Positions 8,555-16,793 of a DNA stretch of 53,270 nucleotides are shown in pieces. Source of the stretch: Candidatus Gastranaerophilales bacterium (GTDB taxonomy: Bacteria; Cyanobacteriota; Vampirovibrionia; Gastranaerophilales; Gastranaerophilaceae). Location: positions 1-53,270 of the forward strand of contig CANPZP010000005.1 of assembly GCA_947589115.1 (NCBI GenBank). The letters are read 5' to 3'. The position numbers were made by a program, and so were the translations under genes. A model generated the notes under the pieces. That model ran no database searches. It saw only the letters and a program-made list of their open reading frames with translations, and had not been told where the DNA came from. The first letter of the stretch is position 1; each line of letters begins with the position of its first letter.

Positions 8555-9718
8555 ATGAATATACTGGTAGCAGGCTCGGGATATAATGCATCTTTACTGG
8601 CACAATATCTGAAACAGAGCGAAGCACAAAACGATATATATATAACGGATGATAAAGTTTATGAAGATTCGGGAGTCATAAGCATAAACATCAAAGAAAA
8701 CGATACAAAATCAATATCGGATTTTGTAAAGTACAATCAAATAGAATTTACAATAGCCGCATCCCCGCTTCCTATAATAAACGGTATTTCGGATGAATTA
8801 AGAAAAGAAGGATTCCTTGTTTTTGCTCCTCTTGCAGAATCCGCAAGAATTACCTATTTAAACAGTGTCGCAAAAAAAATCTTATACAAATTAAAAATTA
8901 ACACTCCGAAATTCGGTATTTTCGACCGGGAAAATCTTGCCGTTGATTACGTCAGAAATTCAAGATTTCCCCTAACAATACTAAATGATTTGGCATTCGT
9001 ACAAAATCCGAATAACACCTATAAAAGTTTTTCAAAAGCAAAAGAGGGAATCCAAAAAATATTTGAAAACGGAAATGAAAAAATTATTATTGAAAATTAC
9101 ATTGATTCGGAACCTGTATATTTATATTTTATAACTGACGGTTATAATGCCTTGCCTTTAATAAATCTTCAAAGAAATGAAAATAAAGATTTTACCGTAA
9201 TAAAATCACCATGTGAAAAAATTTCGGAAGGACTTTTAATTAATATTTTGAATAAAGTAATATACCCTCTGTTAGATGATATAAAAGCCTATTCGGGAAG
9301 TTATACTGGAATTATAGGTTTAAAAATCAAACTATACAGAAATAATTTTTATATTTTGGAGTTTTATAACAGTTTTCAAAGTTACGATATGCAGGCATTT
9401 TTATCTCTGTTCAACGATGATTTAACTCAGCTAATGATAAATGCTGCAAAAGGAGAATTAAAAGAAAATTATATTGAACCGTCAGGTATGTATTCTTATA
9501 CTGTTGCAATAAATAAAAAAGAATTAACAAAAGTTTCAGAGGACATTTATGATAACTTAAGTGTAAGCGAAGATGAAAATAATTACATAATAACATCCTG
9601 CGCTCCGACGATGAACAGTGCAAAAGAAAAGTTATATAAAGAGCTTGAAAATATTTTCTCCGATAATATACTAAAAAATATAAAGAAAAATGAATCCGAA
9701 AAGGAATACAGATATTGA
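8555..9718 (+). CDS. Degenerate PurD-like ATP-grasp protein
   Basis: The 387-aa sequence follows the plan of phosphoribosylamine-glycine ligase (PurD). It has MNILVAGSGYNASLLAQYL at the start, then ASPLPIINGISDELRKEG, VFAPLAESARITYLNSVAKK and LKINTPKFGIFD. The ATP-grasp part follows (EPVYLYFITDGYNALPL and SYTGIIGLKIKLYRNNFYILEF). Several residues that PurD needs are missing or changed. The ATP loop that normally reads ADGLAxGKGV is NDLAFVQNPNNTY, and the NxRxGDPE metal/substrate motif is FYNSFQSYDMQ. Activity as PurD is doubtful. It may be a divergent ATP-grasp enzyme or a non-catalytic paralogue. Its stop overlaps the ylxR start. Confidence 0.7.
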   Translation: MNILVAGSGYNASLLAQYLKQSEAQNDIYITDDKVYEDSGVISINIKENDTKSISDFVKYNQIEFTIAASPLPIINGISDELRKEGFLVFAPLAESARITYLNSVAKKILYKLKINTPKFGIFDRENLAVDYVRNSRFPLTILNDLAFVQNPNNTYKSFSKAKEGIQKIFENGNEKIIIENYIDSEPVYLYFITDGYNALPLINLQRNENKDFTVIKSPCEKISEGLLINILNKVIYPLLDDIKAYSGSYTGIIGLKIKLYRNNFYILEFYNSFQSYDMQAFLSLFNDDLTQLMINAAKGELKENYIEPSGMYSYTVAINKKELTKVSEDIYDNLSVSEDENNYIITSCAPTMNSAKEKLYKELENIFSDNILKNIKKNESEKEYRY

Positions 9719-9981
9719 AACAAAATAAAAAATTTTTAAGACAATGTATAAGTTGTAAAACCTTCAAAGATAAATCCGATTTAATAAGAATAACAAAAGA
9801 ATATACAACAGGAGAAATAAAATTAAATAATAATTCATCAATAGAAGGTCGTTCTGTATACATATGTAAAAATTCGGAATGTGTCGAAAACGCTTTTAAG
9901 AAAAAGAAAATTGATATTTTGCTTAAATCTGAATCGGATGATAATTTGAAAGAGACCTTATATATTTTACTTAAAAACTAA
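9715..9981 (+). CDS. ylxR: YlxR-family RNA-binding protein
   Basis: This 88-residue protein has the DUF448/YlxR pattern: RQCISCKTFKDKSDLIRI, a short spacer, GRSVYICKNSECVENAFKKKKID. In many bacteria YlxR lies between nusA and infB and binds RNA or RNase P. Here it directly precedes infB, but nusA and ylxQ are absent from this cluster. The start is TTG at 9715, overlapping the previous stop (TTGA). AAGGA lies about 13 bases upstream, so initiation may rely on coupling. Confidence 0.85.
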   Translation: MKQNKKFLRQCISCKTFKDKSDLIRITKEYTTGEIKLNNNSSIEGRSVYICKNSECVENAFKKKKIDILLKSESDDNLKETLYILLKN

Positions 9982-10026
9982 ATTGTGTTACAAATATTAT
10001 ATGACTGATAAAAATAGGAAAAAGTA

Positions 10027-12654
10027 ATGACGGTTGAAAATAAAAGAGTATACGAATTAGCAAAAGAATATTCAATGGCAAATAAAGATTTTATAGAATA
10101 TCTGGACAGCAAACTGGATATAAAAGTAAAATCACATTCCAGTACTCTTACGCCAATACAAGTAGAAAAGATAAAAAAATCATTTTCAGATAAAAAAGGT
10201 ACCGATTCCGCAAAAAAACCAAAGGCATTTATAATAAAAAAAGTAAAAACCCAGCCTGAACAATCGGAAGAAAAGACCTCCGAAACAAAACCTGAAAATA
10301 AAGAAGCAAACCAAGAAGTACAAATAAAAAAAGAAAAAGAAACAAAATCGGAACCTAAAGAAGAACCTGTTTCACAAATTCGTTCACTGTTAGAATATAA
10401 TAACAAGAATAATCAAAAAAGACGTCAGGAAGCTCAGGAATTAAAACAAAAACAACAACAAGAATTTCAAAACCGCAATTTAAAGAAAGATTTTAAACAA
10501 AATCAAAATTTAAAAACAAAAACACCAAATGAAGCAAAACCAAAATTCGAACAAAAAGACAAAACCGATAAAAAACCGTTTTTTGACAGAAATAAACAAG
10601 ACCAAAAACCTGAAATAAACAGAGAAAAAAATGAAAAAACAGGTTTAAACAAAAAACCTATAAGACAACATCATATAATTTCTCAGGATATTTATGAAGG
10701 TAAATCGTCAAATAACGGGCCGTTTAAGAAAAAAGGGCCTAAAGATAAGAAAAAACAATATAAAAATAAGGAAGAAGAACAAGAACTTATCAGTTTAGAA
10801 AAAGCTATTTCTCAAAAACATAAGAAAAAATCAAAAGATATAAACGAAGAAGAAACAGTAAAACAAGTAGTAATAAATAAACCGTTAACGGTTGGAGAAT
10901 TAGCGGAAAAAATAAAAAAATCACCTGCCGATATAGTAAAATACTTAATGATGCAGGGGATTTTAACTACTGTTAATGAAATAATATCAGTGGAAACACA
11001 AAAGAAAATATGTGAAAATTTTGAACTTGAAACACTTGAAGAAGATTTAGACGAATATATAGAACAAGAATTACAAAAAGAAGAACAAGAAAAAGCAATA
11101 AAAGAAACAGATGAATCATTACTGGAGCAAAGAGCCCCCGTAATAAGTATTATGGGACATGTAGACCATGGAAAAACAACCCTGTTAGATTCTATAAGAG
11201 CATCAAAGCACAAAATCGTAGCTACCGAAGTAGGCGGAATAACGCAATCAATAGGTGCATATACAGTATATTTAGGTGATGATAAGAATAAGAAAATAGT
11301 ATTTATAGATACACCCGGGCACGAAGCGTTTACGGAAATGAGAGCCAGAGGTGCAAAAGCAACAGACATAGCAATTCTTGTTGTAGCTGCCGATGACGGT
11401 ATAATGCCGCAGACAATCGAGGCAATAAACCATGCGAGAGCTGCTGAAGTTCCTATTATAGTAGCAATAAATAAAATCGATAAAGCGGGAGCCGATCCCG
11501 ATAAAATAATGCAGCAATTAACGGAATACGGGCTTGTACCTGAAGAATGGGGCGGAGATACCATATGCTGTAAAGTCAGCGCACTTCAGGGAAAAGGTAT
11601 TGATGATTTACTTGAATATATTCTTCTGTTGGCGGAGGTACAAAACTTAAGAGCCAATAAAACTGCAATGGCTACAGGGGTAATTATAGAAGCTAAATTA
11701 GATAAAGGAAAAGGCCCTGTTGCAACATTATTGGTTCAAAACGGAACACTTCATACGGGTGATTGTTTTGTAGTAGGAAGTGTATCAGGGAAAGTAAGAG
11801 CATTATTATCTGATTCAGGAGAAAGAATCAAAGAAGCCGGCCCGTCAACTCCCGTTGAGATATTGGGATTAACCGAAGTACCGCAAGCCGGAGATTTCTT
11901 CGAAGCTGTTGAAAACGAAAAAGTAATGAGAACAATCACTCAAGAAAGAAAAGAAAAGGAAAGAAATTCAAAACTTGACAGCATGAAACCTGCCCATATA
12001 AGAAATGAACAAGTGGGGAATGCGGATGATAATATTAAACATTTAAATTTAATTATCAAAGCTAATACCCACGGAAGTGCCGAAGCGGTATCGCAAGGAG
12101 TTTCTCAACTTGAGTCAAAAGAAATTATAACCAAAATAGTTCATGTTGGAGTGGGTGACATCTCAGAAGCCGATGTAATGCTTGCAAGTGCAAGTAACGC
12201 CATTATTCTCGGATTTACCGTAAAAGAAGATGCAAACGCTCAAATTGCAGCCGAAAAAGAAGGTGTAGTTATAAAAAAATACAATATAATATATCAAGTA
12301 TTGGAAGATTTGGAACAGACAATGTTAAATCTGCTCAAACCTGAAATTAAAGAAATTTTCTTAGGTCAAGCAGAAGTCAGACAAATATTTACGGTAGGTA
12401 AAACAACTAAAATTGCAGGATGTTATGTTACTGACGGAAAAGTAATAAGAAATAAGACCGCAATTGTTGAAAGAAACGGAATAGAAATTTTCAAAGGTCA
12501 AATTGACCAATTAAAACGATTCAAAGATGATGTAAAAGAAGTAGCCCAAGGCTTTGAGTGCGGTATTTCTTTTGATAAATTCAATGACATAAAAGAAGGT
12601 GACATTATAAAAGTCACAACGACAGAAGAAGTTGAACGCCAGATATTAGTTTAA
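10027..12654 (+). CDS. infB: Translation initiation factor IF-2
   Basis: IF-2 is the GTPase that brings fMet-tRNA to the 30S subunit and promotes subunit joining. At 875 aa it has an N-terminal IF2_N module (1-50), a long Lys/Glu/Gln-rich linker (about 60-270) and a second N module (about 285-345). The G domain carries GHVDHGKTT near 377, DTPGHEAFT, NKID and SALQGKGI. The C-terminal barrel and fMet-tRNA-binding C2 domain end near 870. AGG lies about 9 bases before the ATG. A 45-bp gap separates it from ylxR. rbfA and truB follow in the classical order. Confidence 0.98.
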   Translation: MTVENKRVYELAKEYSMANKDFIEYLDSKLDIKVKSHSSTLTPIQVEKIKKSFSDKKGTDSAKKPKAFIIKKVKTQPEQSEEKTSETKPENKEANQEVQIKKEKETKSEPKEEPVSQIRSLLEYNNKNNQKRRQEAQELKQKQQQEFQNRNLKKDFKQNQNLKTKTPNEAKPKFEQKDKTDKKPFFDRNKQDQKPEINREKNEKTGLNKKPIRQHHIISQDIYEGKSSNNGPFKKKGPKDKKKQYKNKEEEQELISLEKAISQKHKKKSKDINEEETVKQVVINKPLTVGELAEKIKKSPADIVKYLMMQGILTTVNEIISVETQKKICENFELETLEEDLDEYIEQELQKEEQEKAIKETDESLLEQRAPVISIMGHVDHGKTTLLDSIRASKHKIVATEVGGITQSIGAYTVYLGDDKNKKIVFIDTPGHEAFTEMRARGAKATDIAILVVAADDGIMPQTIEAINHARAAEVPIIVAINKIDKAGADPDKIMQQLTEYGLVPEEWGGDTICCKVSALQGKGIDDLLEYILLLAEVQNLRANKTAMATGVIIEAKLDKGKGPVATLLVQNGTLHTGDCFVVGSVSGKVRALLSDSGERIKEAGPSTPVEILGLTEVPQAGDFFEAVENEKVMRTITQERKEKERNSKLDSMKPAHIRNEQVGNADDNIKHLNLIIKANTHGSAEAVSQGVSQLESKEIITKIVHVGVGDISEADVMLASASNAIILGFTVKEDANAQIAAEKEGVVIKKYNIIYQVLEDLEQTMLNLLKPEIKEIFLGQAEVRQIFTVGKTTKIAGCYVTDGKVIRNKTAIVERNGIEIFKGQIDQLKRFKDDVKEVAQGFECGISFDKFNDIKEGDIIKVTTTEEVERQILV

Positions 12655-12667
12655 TTCGGAGATAATT

Positions 12668-13018
12668 ATGTCTTTAAGGAACGAACGAGTCAGAAAAACT
12701 TTAATGAAAGAAATTGCCAATATTATACAAAAGCAATTGAAAGATTCAAGGATTCAAGGAATAATATCAATAACCGATATTGAAATATCACACGACAACT
12801 CATATGCGAAAGTATATTATTCCGTATTTGCGCCTGAATCCGAAAAGCAAACAACAATTCAAGCTATTACGGATAATACGTCAAAAATAAGATATGAAGT
12901 GGGAAAGAAAATCAGATTAAGAGTTACACCGGAATTAAGATTCATACCGGATAATTCCCTTGAAAGAGGGTCTAATGTAACGCAAATAATAAACAAAATA
13001 TCACGGGGCGAAATATAA
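12668..13018 (+). CDS. rbfA: 30S ribosome-binding factor A
   Basis: RbfA assists late maturation of the 16S rRNA 5' region. The 116-aa sequence shows the KH-like fold signature: RVRKTLMKEIANIIQKQLKD, ISITDIEISHDNSYAKVYYSVF and LRVTPELRFIPDNSLERG. GGAG precedes the ATG by 7 bases. It lies 13 bases after infB and 4 bases before truB, a conserved trio. Confidence 0.96.
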   Translation: MSLRNERVRKTLMKEIANIIQKQLKDSRIQGIISITDIEISHDNSYAKVYYSVFAPESEKQTTIQAITDNTSKIRYEVGKKIRLRVTPELRFIPDNSLERGSNVTQIINKISRGEI

Positions 13019-13022
13019 ATTA

Positions 13023-13880
13023 ATGTTCGGATTTATTAATATATATAAACCGCCTCAAATCAGTTCTCATAAAGTTATATCAATTTTAAGAAAAATCACC
13101 GGAATACATAGAATAGGGCATGCCGGGACTTTGGATCCTATGGCACAAGGGGTATTACCCGTAGCAATCGGTAAAGCTTCAAAGTTAATAGATTATCTGC
13201 CCGAGAATAAATCATATACAGTGGAAATGAAACTGGGTTTTATTTCCGACAGTTTTGATATTACGGGGAAAATCGAAAAAACAGATGCAAAAAAAGCCCG
13301 ATTAGAAGAAATTGAAAAAATAGTAACGGAAACGAAGGGGGAAATAAATCAAATACCGCCTGCATTTTCTGCCGTTCATTATAAAGGGAAAAGGTTGTAT
13401 GAATTGGCAAGAGAAGGTAAAATTCCAAATGATATTCCGATAAGAACAATTAATATATATAAAAATCAAATAATATCATTTGATTATGAAAATCAAATAT
13501 TAAAGCTTGAAATAGATTGTTCAAAAGGAACTTATATAAGAACAATAGTAAATGATATCGGTAAAATATTAAAAACCGGTGCAATAATGACAAAACTTGA
13601 AAGAACAAAATCCTCAGGCATGGATATAAAAGATTCAGTAAGAGGATTAGAAACACTTACCAAATCAGATATTGAAAAAAATATAATAAATCCCGAAATA
13701 CTTATTCCGTTAAAAACACTAACCGTAAATGAAGAAGAATATAATAAAATAAAGAACGGAAATTTCATAAAAAATAAAACAGGAGAGCAGGGGAATATTT
13801 TATTAAAATATAATAATATACTCCTTGCAATTGCAAACAGCGGCAAAGAAACAATAAGTCCCGGGAAATTACTCATATGA
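13023..13880 (+). CDS. truB: tRNA pseudouridine(55) synthase
   Basis: TruB isomerises U55 in the T-loop of tRNAs. The start FGFINIYKPPQISSHK, the catalytic GTLDP motif (Asp near residue 38), and CSKGTYIRTIVNDIG are diagnostic. At 285 aa the length is normal, with a short C-terminal PUA-like extension. No strong ribosome site is visible, so it probably depends on rbfA four bases upstream. Its TGA overlaps the next ATG as ATGA. Confidence 0.97.
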   Translation: MFGFINIYKPPQISSHKVISILRKITGIHRIGHAGTLDPMAQGVLPVAIGKASKLIDYLPENKSYTVEMKLGFISDSFDITGKIEKTDAKKARLEEIEKIVTETKGEINQIPPAFSAVHYKGKRLYELAREGKIPNDIPIRTINIYKNQIISFDYENQILKLEIDCSKGTYIRTIVNDIGKILKTGAIMTKLERTKSSGMDIKDSVRGLETLTKSDIEKNIINPEILIPLKTLTVNEEEYNKIKNGNFIKNKTGEQGNILLKYNNILLAIANSGKETISPGKLLI

Positions 13881-14722
13881 AAAAATTTTTAATTATATTA
13901 TTAACTTTAATAATCGGTTTAAATGCATATGCTGAAAATTTGAATATAGTATGCCCTAATGGGGGATACGATTATAATGAGAAAGAAAATCCTTTTAATA
14001 TATATACAGGAATAAATTTATTATCTTCTAAACTCATACAAACAATAATACAAAATGAGTTATCAAAAGAATTAAACTCCGAAATTACGGCTCAAATAGA
14101 AATATTTAACGTAAAAAGAATAAAAGAAGGTGAATTCAAAAAGTTAACACTTAAAAGTAATAATTTAAGATATAAACTAATAAGTTTAACGGACTTTTAT
14201 GCTCAAACAATATGTCCTTATAATAAGGTAATATATAAAAATAAAAAACTATACTACCCTTACGACTTAACATTTAAATATAATGCAAAAATAACAAATC
14301 AGGACATAACAAATATAATAAATTCAAAAGAATTTCAAAATAAGCTGAAGAAACTGCCAATTAGTTTAAACGGAATAAATATCTTTGAAATAAAATCAGT
14401 CAATTCGGAGTTAAGAGATAATAAAATACATTTTATAATCAATATAAAAACACTGTTGGGAAGTATAAAAATAAAATTCAGTTCGGATATAGAAGTTGAA
14501 AATAATAAAATAGTTTTAAAAGACATTACATGCCATACAAAAAGTAATATAATAAGTGATACGGCACCTGAAATATTAAATAAAATTAATCCGATATCCT
14601 ACCAAACGGATGCAATAAACGGAAAATATTGTAAAATAAATATAACGGAAGCGAAAATAAAAGGCGATACAATAGTACTAAACGGACTTTTTATAATAAA
14701 CAGGAACTTAAAAAATGAGTAA
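13877..14722 (+). CDS. Exported DUF2993-like lipid-binding protein
   Basis: A signal peptide is clear (MKKFLIILLTLIIGLNAYA, likely cut before ENLN). The 260-residue mature part has repeated amphipathic beta strands and the segment FKKLTLKSNNLRYKLISLTD followed by ITNQDITNIINSKEFQ. This pattern recalls DUF2993/LmeA proteins of Cyanobacteria and Actinobacteria, which resemble tubular lipid-binding proteins. The match is by eye and function is not established. It is translationally coupled to truB (ATGA) and overlaps the next gene by 8 bases, so envelope genes are co-transcribed with translation genes here. Confidence 0.6.
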   Translation: MKKFLIILLTLIIGLNAYAENLNIVCPNGGYDYNEKENPFNIYTGINLLSSKLIQTIIQNELSKELNSEITAQIEIFNVKRIKEGEFKKLTLKSNNLRYKLISLTDFYAQTICPYNKVIYKNKKLYYPYDLTFKYNAKITNQDITNIINSKEFQNKLKKLPISLNGINIFEIKSVNSELRDNKIHFIINIKTLLGSIKIKFSSDIEVENNKIVLKDITCHTKSNIISDTAPEILNKINPISYQTDAINGKYCKINITEAKIKGDTIVLNGLFIINRNLKNE

Positions 14723-15353
14723 GTTTTCAAAAATAGTAATAATAATTTTGGTTATATTAATATTTTTCTTTATAAAAGAAAAATATGGAAACAATATAGA
14801 AAACATAATATCAAAAGGCGCAAATATAACCCAAATAGAGAATCCTCTAAAAAATATACCGAAAGAAACAGAGCAGGTGCTTGAACCGGTGAAAGCTCCG
14901 GGGGAAAAAGAGAAAACGGAAGTAAAAGAAAAAGAATATGTACAAATATACTTTCTTGCATTAGATTCGCATGATAACGGCATATATAAAAAAGTACAAC
15001 GTGAAATTCCCGAAGGAGAAAATAAATTGGAATATGCCCTAAAAGAATTATTAAAAGGCCCGAATATATTGGAAAAATCCTTTGGTGCATACAGTGAGAT
15101 TCCTGCTGATACAAAGCTGTTAAAAATAAATCAAAAAGGAAATAAAATTATAATAGATTTCAGCTCCGATTTTCAGTACGGAGGCGGAACAGACAGCATA
15201 TATTCAAGAATGATGCAGTTAATAAAAACATCACTTGCCAATACAAATAATAAGAAAATATACTTATATTTAGACGGAAAACAGGTTAATTTTATAGGCG
15301 GCGAAGGAATAATGATTACTCAGCCGTTAAATGAAAATTCATTAGAAGTATAG
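14715..15353 (+). CDS. Membrane-anchored GerMN-domain protein
   Basis: An N-terminal membrane anchor (residues 5-22) with no clear cleavage site is followed by a charged linker to about 73. A GerMN domain then spans roughly 75-205. Typical elements are LKELLKGPNILEKS, SEIPADTKLLKINQKGNKIIIDFSSDFQYGGG and the closing GGEGIMITQPL. GerMN domains occur in GerM of spore formers and in many non-sporulating bacteria, probably as cell-envelope binding modules. No other sporulation gene is present, so a spore role is not implied. It overlaps the upstream exported-protein gene by 8 bases. Confidence 0.75.
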   Translation: MSKFSKIVIIILVILIFFFIKEKYGNNIENIISKGANITQIENPLKNIPKETEQVLEPVKAPGEKEKTEVKEKEYVQIYFLALDSHDNGIYKKVQREIPEGENKLEYALKELLKGPNILEKSFGAYSEIPADTKLLKINQKGNKIIIDFSSDFQYGGGTDSIYSRMMQLIKTSLANTNNKKIYLYLDGKQVNFIGGEGIMITQPLNENSLEV

Positions 15354-15364
15354 TAAAAATAATA

Positions 15365-15393
15365 TTACAAATAAAGTTAATATATGGTAGAAT
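15365..15393 (+). promoter_or_regulatory. Putative sigma70 promoter for the Clp N-domain gene
   Basis: TTACAA (15365-15370), a 17-base spacer and TAGAAT (15388-15393) lie about 30 bases before the TTG start at 15423, in the short gap after the GerMN gene. Confidence 0.4.
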
Positions 15394-15422
15394 TTACATA
15401 AAAGTTTTTAGAGGATAATATA

Positions 15423-16793
15423 TTGTTTGAGAAATTCACGGAAAAAGCGGTAGATATAGTAAAAGCAGCACAAATACGTGCCATAAAATTAAATCATGAA
15501 AAAATATATCCGGAACACCTTATCTTGGCACTATTAAGTGATACAAACAGTATAATAGTTAAGACTCTGACAATATATAAGATAGATATAGAATCTTTAA
15601 AGAAAGAAATAGAGTCATACTTAAATAAAAAAGCAGTTGTAAATCCCGTAGAGTTTGTAGTATTTAGTGATTCTACAAAAGAAATATTTCAAAGAACATT
15701 AGAAATAGCAAAGATTCTGGGCAATTCATACGTAAAACCCGAACACATATTTCTTGCAATATGGGATTATCCTCAGTTGGAATTAATGTCCGTACTCAAA
15801 GAAAAGGGAATAAATATAGAAAAAATAAAAGAAATGTTTTACAACATACTTTCAAATAATAAAACCAAGAAGGTAAAACATCCCGAAATTATAGAAAAGA
15901 GAAGAAGAAACGACAAAGCAGACGGAATAATTTCAATAATAGAGAGTTCAGACAGTTCTAAGATATTTGACAGAGCGATTGCAAAGTTATCAGCATCAAA
16001 TTATGAAATACTCGGAACGGAACAAATAATGCAGTCTATATTAGAAGATACCGAATCCGAGTTAACAAAAACTCTTAGAGAATTCGGGATAACAGCGGAA
16101 AGTTTTTCGTCCAAATTAAAAGAAGTATCCACAAGACAAGCGGAATTTGGTGACAGACAAATAATATTCACTCCCAATGCGTTAAAAACCTTAATGATTG
16201 CATTAGATATAGTAAAAGAAGAAGGAAATGCATCCATATTACCGGAGCATATTGTATTAGGTCTGTTAAAATCCAAAAAAGGTATAGCTTATAATATATT
16301 AAAAGAACTTAATGTAAATGATTATTTATTGGAAGAAAGAATACTGCAGCCGATAGAGAAAGAAGTAAACGAAACATTGTACATAATGCGGCTTGCGAAG
16401 CAGGAAGCAAGAAGAATAGGAAACAGTGTAGTAGGCAGTGAATTAATATTACTGGGGATAGTATTGGAATCAAACAGCATAGCAGCGGAAGTATTAAGAG
16501 ATTTAGGCGTAATCGTAAAAGATGCACGTGATGTAATTGAAGAATTAATCGGAGTAAATGATGATTATGCAAGCACTGAAATAACCTTTAGCCAGCGTGC
16601 AAAATTAATATTAGAAGATGCTTGGAACATAGCCAAGGCACAGAATAAAACCAAAACAACAGCAGACGATTTACTTTTGGCAATATGCAATCAACCCGAT
16701 TCCGTAGCAATGAAAGCTTTAAGCAGACTAGGGGTAGATGTTCTTGAAATCAGACAAGGGATTAAAAACAGACTGGAAAACTACGCAATATGA
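15423..16793 (+). CDS. Protein made only of tandem Clp N-domains
   Basis: The 456-aa sequence is built from repeated ClpA/ClpC-type N-domains with no AAA+ ATPase. Three double modules can be made out, at about 1-140, 180-310 and 315-455. Each has two copies of the helical motif, for example FTEKAVDIVKAAQ with IYPEHLILALL, FTPNALKTLMIA with ILPEHIVLGLL, and FSQRAKLILEDAW with TTADDLLLAIC. Walker A and B motifs are absent. In ClpC this domain binds adaptors and substrates, so a free multi-copy form could act as an adaptor, decoy or scaffold; that is inference. The start is TTG with AGAGG 8 bases upstream. The end overlaps the U32 gene by 56 bases in another frame. Confidence 0.8.
   Translation: MFEKFTEKAVDIVKAAQIRAIKLNHEKIYPEHLILALLSDTNSIIVKTLTIYKIDIESLKKEIESYLNKKAVVNPVEFVVFSDSTKEIFQRTLEIAKILGNSYVKPEHIFLAIWDYPQLELMSVLKEKGINIEKIKEMFYNILSNNKTKKVKHPEIIEKRRRNDKADGIISIIESSDSSKIFDRAIAKLSASNYEILGTEQIMQSILEDTESELTKTLREFGITAESFSSKLKEVSTRQAEFGDRQIIFTPNALKTLMIALDIVKEEGNASILPEHIVLGLLKSKKGIAYNILKELNVNDYLLEERILQPIEKEVNETLYIMRLAKQEARRIGNSVVGSELILLGIVLESNSIAAEVLRDLGVIVKDARDVIEELIGVNDDYASTEITFSQRAKLILEDAWNIAKAQNKTKTTADDLLLAICNQPDSVAMKALSRLGVDVLEIRQGIKNRLENYAI

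Noticed and set aside
10812-11564. 250-codon open frame antisense to infB
   Set aside because: It lies wholly inside a certain infB, is Ser/Ile-rich as expected from reversed Lys/Glu codons, and has no ribosome site.
14715-15353. Spore germination gene
   Set aside because: GerMN domains are widespread in non-sporulating bacteria, and no other spore gene is in the window.
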